Shown here: positions 61,793 to 64,000 of the stretch, piece by piece
Position numbering within the stretch: the first letter of the stretch is position 1
Layout: the number at the start of each line of letters is the position of its first letter
Assembly: GCF_026104355.1 (NCBI RefSeq)
Contig: NZ_CP110535.1
Span: 4,216,001-4,280,000, forward strand
Length of the DNA stretch: 64,000 nt
Origin: Halomonas sp. BDJS001
GTDB taxonomy: Bacteria > Pseudomonadota > Gammaproteobacteria > Pseudomonadales > Halomonadaceae
Direction of reading: 5' to 3'
Notes under the pieces: model-generated
Database searches by the model: none
What the model was told of the DNA's origin: nothing
Seen by the model: only the letters and a program-made list of their open reading frames with translations
Position numbers and translations under genes: made by a program

Positions 61793-63217
61793 ATGAACTA
61801 CTTACAACATTTTGAAAAAGGCAAGGTTGTTGAGGCCTGCATCGCGGGCGCGGGTGACTTTGGGCGTGGCGTTCTGCGACAAGCGCGCCAAATGGAAAAA
61901 CTATCAGCACGTATTGCAATCGATATTAATCCTGAAAAAGCAGCCGAAGCGTTGCGGCATGCAGGCATTTCTGACGCTCAGATAATGGTATGCCATTCTA
62001 AAAGTGACGCTGAAAAAGCGTGGCAAGAAGGGATGTTTATCGCCGCGGCTGCCTTTGAAACAATTCAAGCGCTGCCTTTCGATATTTTAGTGGAATCTAC
62101 TGGCATACCTGATGTAGGCGCGCGCTATGCAGAAGCTGCTCTGCTCGCAGGTAAGCACGTTGGCATTGCCACCAAAGAGACCGAGTCGGTGGTTGGTTCC
62201 TATTTAACCCGCCTGGCTTATCAGCAGGGGCGACTATTCACTCCGTTGGATGGTGACCAGCCTAGCCTGCTTATTGGCCTACTCACCTGGGCCAGAACCC
62301 TTGGCTTTGAGATTATTGCTGCAGGTAAAAGTAGCGAATATGACTTTATTTGGGATGAGGCAAGCGACACCGTTACTTGCAACGGTACCGACTTTCCTGC
62401 CCCTGGCTTGAAAGAACTTTGGGAATTATCGCCAGGCCAGGAGCGCGATATGGTGGAAGCACGCAGCAAGCTACTCGCTGCGATCCCGCAAATTTCGGTG
62501 CCTGATCTGTGCGAAATGGTCAACGTAGCCAATGCCACGGGGCTACGTCCTGATCGCCCTGAGTTTCATGCCATGGTGCTGCGCACCACGGAAGTACCGA
62601 CCCTGTTGGACATTCAGAACCAAGGTGGGGTACTGCAAGGGCTGGAGCGCTTGGAAGTGTTTAATTGCCTACGCCGACCAGATGAACTGAGCTTTGCAGG
62701 AGGCGTTTTTGTGGTCGTGCGCTGTGAAGATGCGCATGTTTGGTCTCTACTGAGGGATAAAGGCCATGTACTTAGCCACAGCGGCAGTAGTGCAATGATT
62801 TATCTACCTCGCCACTTGCTTGGTCTAGAAGCACCCATTTCACTTCTCGATGCAGTCATCAATAGTCAAACCTCCGGCGGTGGCCACGCCACGACACCCA
62901 GGTTTGACCTAACAGCGCGGGCAACCCAGCACATGAAAGCGGGCCAGCACCTCGAAATGCGCGGCCACCACAGGCACATCGAAGGGCTACGTCCAGAGCT
63001 GCATCCCGCCGCGGCGCTATCACCAGAAGCAAAAGTGCCTTTTTATCTACTGCCAGGCGCTCAAGTGATCCGCGACATTGCCCCCAATCAGCCCATTACC
63101 TTAGCGGATGTGGCACTGCCTGAATCAACCTTAAAACAGCTTCGTGAAAAGCAGGATCAATTGTTTCAACAAAACAACTTAGCTCCAAAAGCCGCTATCG
63201 ACAGCACGCTAAACTAA
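61793..63217 (+). CDS. DRL-like NAD(P)-dependent oxidoreductase with C-terminal SAF domain
   Basis: A 474-residue protein. The N-terminal Rossmann region is VEACIAGAGDFGRGVLRQARQM (GAGDFG at 19-24), followed by FDILVESTGIPDVGARYAEAALLAGKHVGIATKETE as in homoserine dehydrogenase-like enzymes. The DGDQPSLLIGLLTWARTLGFEIIAAGKSSEYDF region starts the catalytic domain. A SAF domain lies at about 400-465 (FYLLPGAQVIRDIAPNQPITLADVALPES). From memory this family includes Brucella DRL, an alternative DXP reductoisomerase, but most members have unknown substrates. It is followed by tctC after 50 bases. Confidence 0.78.
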   Translation: MNYLQHFEKGKVVEACIAGAGDFGRGVLRQARQMEKLSARIAIDINPEKAAEALRHAGISDAQIMVCHSKSDAEKAWQEGMFIAAAAFETIQALPFDILVESTGIPDVGARYAEAALLAGKHVGIATKETESVVGSYLTRLAYQQGRLFTPLDGDQPSLLIGLLTWARTLGFEIIAAGKSSEYDFIWDEASDTVTCNGTDFPAPGLKELWELSPGQERDMVEARSKLLAAIPQISVPDLCEMVNVANATGLRPDRPEFHAMVLRTTEVPTLLDIQNQGGVLQGLERLEVFNCLRRPDELSFAGGVFVVVRCEDAHVWSLLRDKGHVLSHSGSSAMIYLPRHLLGLEAPISLLDAVINSQTSGGGHATTPRFDLTARATQHMKAGQHLEMRGHHRHIEGLRPELHPAAALSPEAKVPFYLLPGAQVIRDIAPNQPITLADVALPESTLKQLREKQDQLFQQNNLAPKAAIDSTLN

Positions 63218-63267
63218 ACCTCCCTAACGGGAATTAAAAGCAATAACAATCAGATAGGAGAAACACT

Positions 63268-64000
63268 ATGCTCACTAAGTCCACTCTCAAAATGGCAACA
63301 CTCGGCGTCGCGCTGGTTAGCGTCGCCACAGCTATCAACGCCGATGATGCAGCAGATTATCCGACAAAGACTATCCAGTTTTTGGTAGCGGCAGGCGCTG
63401 GTGGCGGCACGGATAACTTCGCTCGTGTGGTTCGCCCGATGTTTGAAGAAGCCTTGGGCGGCGCAAATATTACCGTTATTAACCTGCCCTCCGCCTCTGG
63501 TGCATTGGCGCACCAGCGCACCGCTACTGGCGCAGCTGACGGCCATACCCTTGATTTCGCTTCCACCACCTTAGTAACGTCTTTAGCAGCAGGACAAAAC
63601 CCAATCGGCTTAGATCAACTCACGCCCGTGGCACGGATGCAGTCAGATGTAATGGCATTATTCGTCAATCCAGAGCGTTACCCGGATTTTGAATCGTTCT
63701 TGGAGTACGCCAAGGAAAACCCAGGCGAGGTCACTGTGGGCGGCACCCATACCGCCAGCCCTGACCACGTTTCATTTCTGTCGTTGCGTGATGCATCAGG
63801 CCTGGATATGAATTTCATTCCTTACGACAGCACAGGCAATGCCACCGCTAATGTTCTGGGCAACAATATCGACGCGACCACCACGTCACTTAGCCCTTTG
63901 CTGAGCTATATGGAAGCGGGCCAAATGATGCCAATCCTGGTATTCAGCGATGAGCGTTTGGCCGATTATCCTGATGTTCCCACCACAGCTGAATACGAGT
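63268..64000 (+). CDS. TTT transporter substrate-binding protein TctC (3' partial)
   Basis: The frame runs off the end of the window after 244 codons. It has a signal peptide (LKMATLGVALVSVATAINA), then YPTKTIQFLVAAGAGGGTDNFARVVRPMFEEALGG, the first beta-strand and ligand loop of TctC/BugD proteins, then SASGALAHQRTATGAADGHTL and GEVTVGGTHTASPDHV. It captures a carboxylate in the periplasm for the TctA/TctB permease. GGAG precedes the start by 8 bases. Whether a second tctB-tctA pair follows downstream cannot be seen. Confidence 0.88.
   Translation, partial: MLTKSTLKMATLGVALVSVATAINADDAADYPTKTIQFLVAAGAGGGTDNFARVVRPMFEEALGGANITVINLPSASGALAHQRTATGAADGHTLDFASTTLVTSLAAGQNPIGLDQLTPVARMQSDVMALFVNPERYPDFESFLEYAKENPGEVTVGGTHTASPDHVSFLSLRDASGLDMNFIPYDSTGNATANVLGNNIDATTTSLSPLLSYMEAGQMMPILVFSDERLADYPDVPTTAEYE

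Overview
The window reads as chromosomal DNA from a moderately GC-rich, heterotrophic, aerobic gammaproteobacterium, most likely a member of the Halomonadaceae (Halomonas and relatives). That assignment is an inference from the protein sequences and the gene mix: three TRAP operons, a tripartite tricarboxylate (TTT) transporter, a PhoX phosphatase, a DUF1127 protein next to a LysR regulator, and a heme-uptake operon. I saw no rRNA, tRNA, insertion sequence, prophage or CRISPR array.

Layout. 1-2.1 kb: a partial ChaC gene and small membrane or hypothetical genes. 2.1-3.8 kb: aidB. 4-8.8 kb: a LysR regulator, a TRAP operon and a VanX-like D-Ala-D-Ala dipeptidase. 8.8-9.2 kb: a RelB/ParE-type toxin-antitoxin pair with a frameshifted toxin. 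9.3-15.5 kb: a polar amino-acid ABC transporter, a frameshifted MocR regulator and a class III aminotransferase. 15.7-17.4 kb: an SDR enzyme and a diguanylate cyclase. 17.4-22.4 kb: an RND efflux pump with its adaptor and a divergent TetR regulator. 22.5-33.9 kb: a ten-gene operon for uptake and catabolism of four-carbon sugar acids (DenD, OtnI, OtnC, OtnK, LtnD, TRAP, an aldehyde dehydrogenase and an extra dehydrogenase), divergent from a LacI regulator. 33.9-40.7 kb: an amidase/RidA/TRAP/asparaginase operon with a divergent GntR-FadR regulator. 40.7-47.4 kb: LysR regulators, a NAD(P)H-binding protein, a stand-alone RhlA-like gene behind a long AT-rich leader, a GNAT, GhrA and a DUF1127 protein. 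47.4-49.6 kb: phoX. 49.8-55.8 kb: a Fur-type heme operon (hemP, TonB receptor, hmuS, frameshifted hmuT, hmuU, hmuV). 56.4-64 kb: a locus pairing class II HMG-CoA reductase with TTT transporter subunits, two GntR-type regulators and a DRL-like/SAF oxidoreductase.

How the genes work together. Most of the window consists of self-contained catabolic modules, each made of a high-affinity binding-protein transporter, enzymes and a divergent local regulator with a visible operator palindrome. In three of these operons (6098-6120, 11445-11471, 26739-26760) a hairpin lies directly after the binding-protein gene. This fits the need for more binding protein than permease.

The most unusual region is 56.4-64 kb. 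A degradative HMG-CoA reductase is co-transcribed with a divergent TctA and a very short TctB, and faces a DRL-family oxidoreductase followed by TctC. I propose that this locus takes up and oxidises a branched C5/C6 hydroxy acid such as mevalonate or a methylerythritol-type compound. Other items of note are a 23-bp tandem duplication that rebuilt a dctQ/dctM junction into a three-cistron overlap, and three genes each broken by one missing base, which could be real decay or assembly error.
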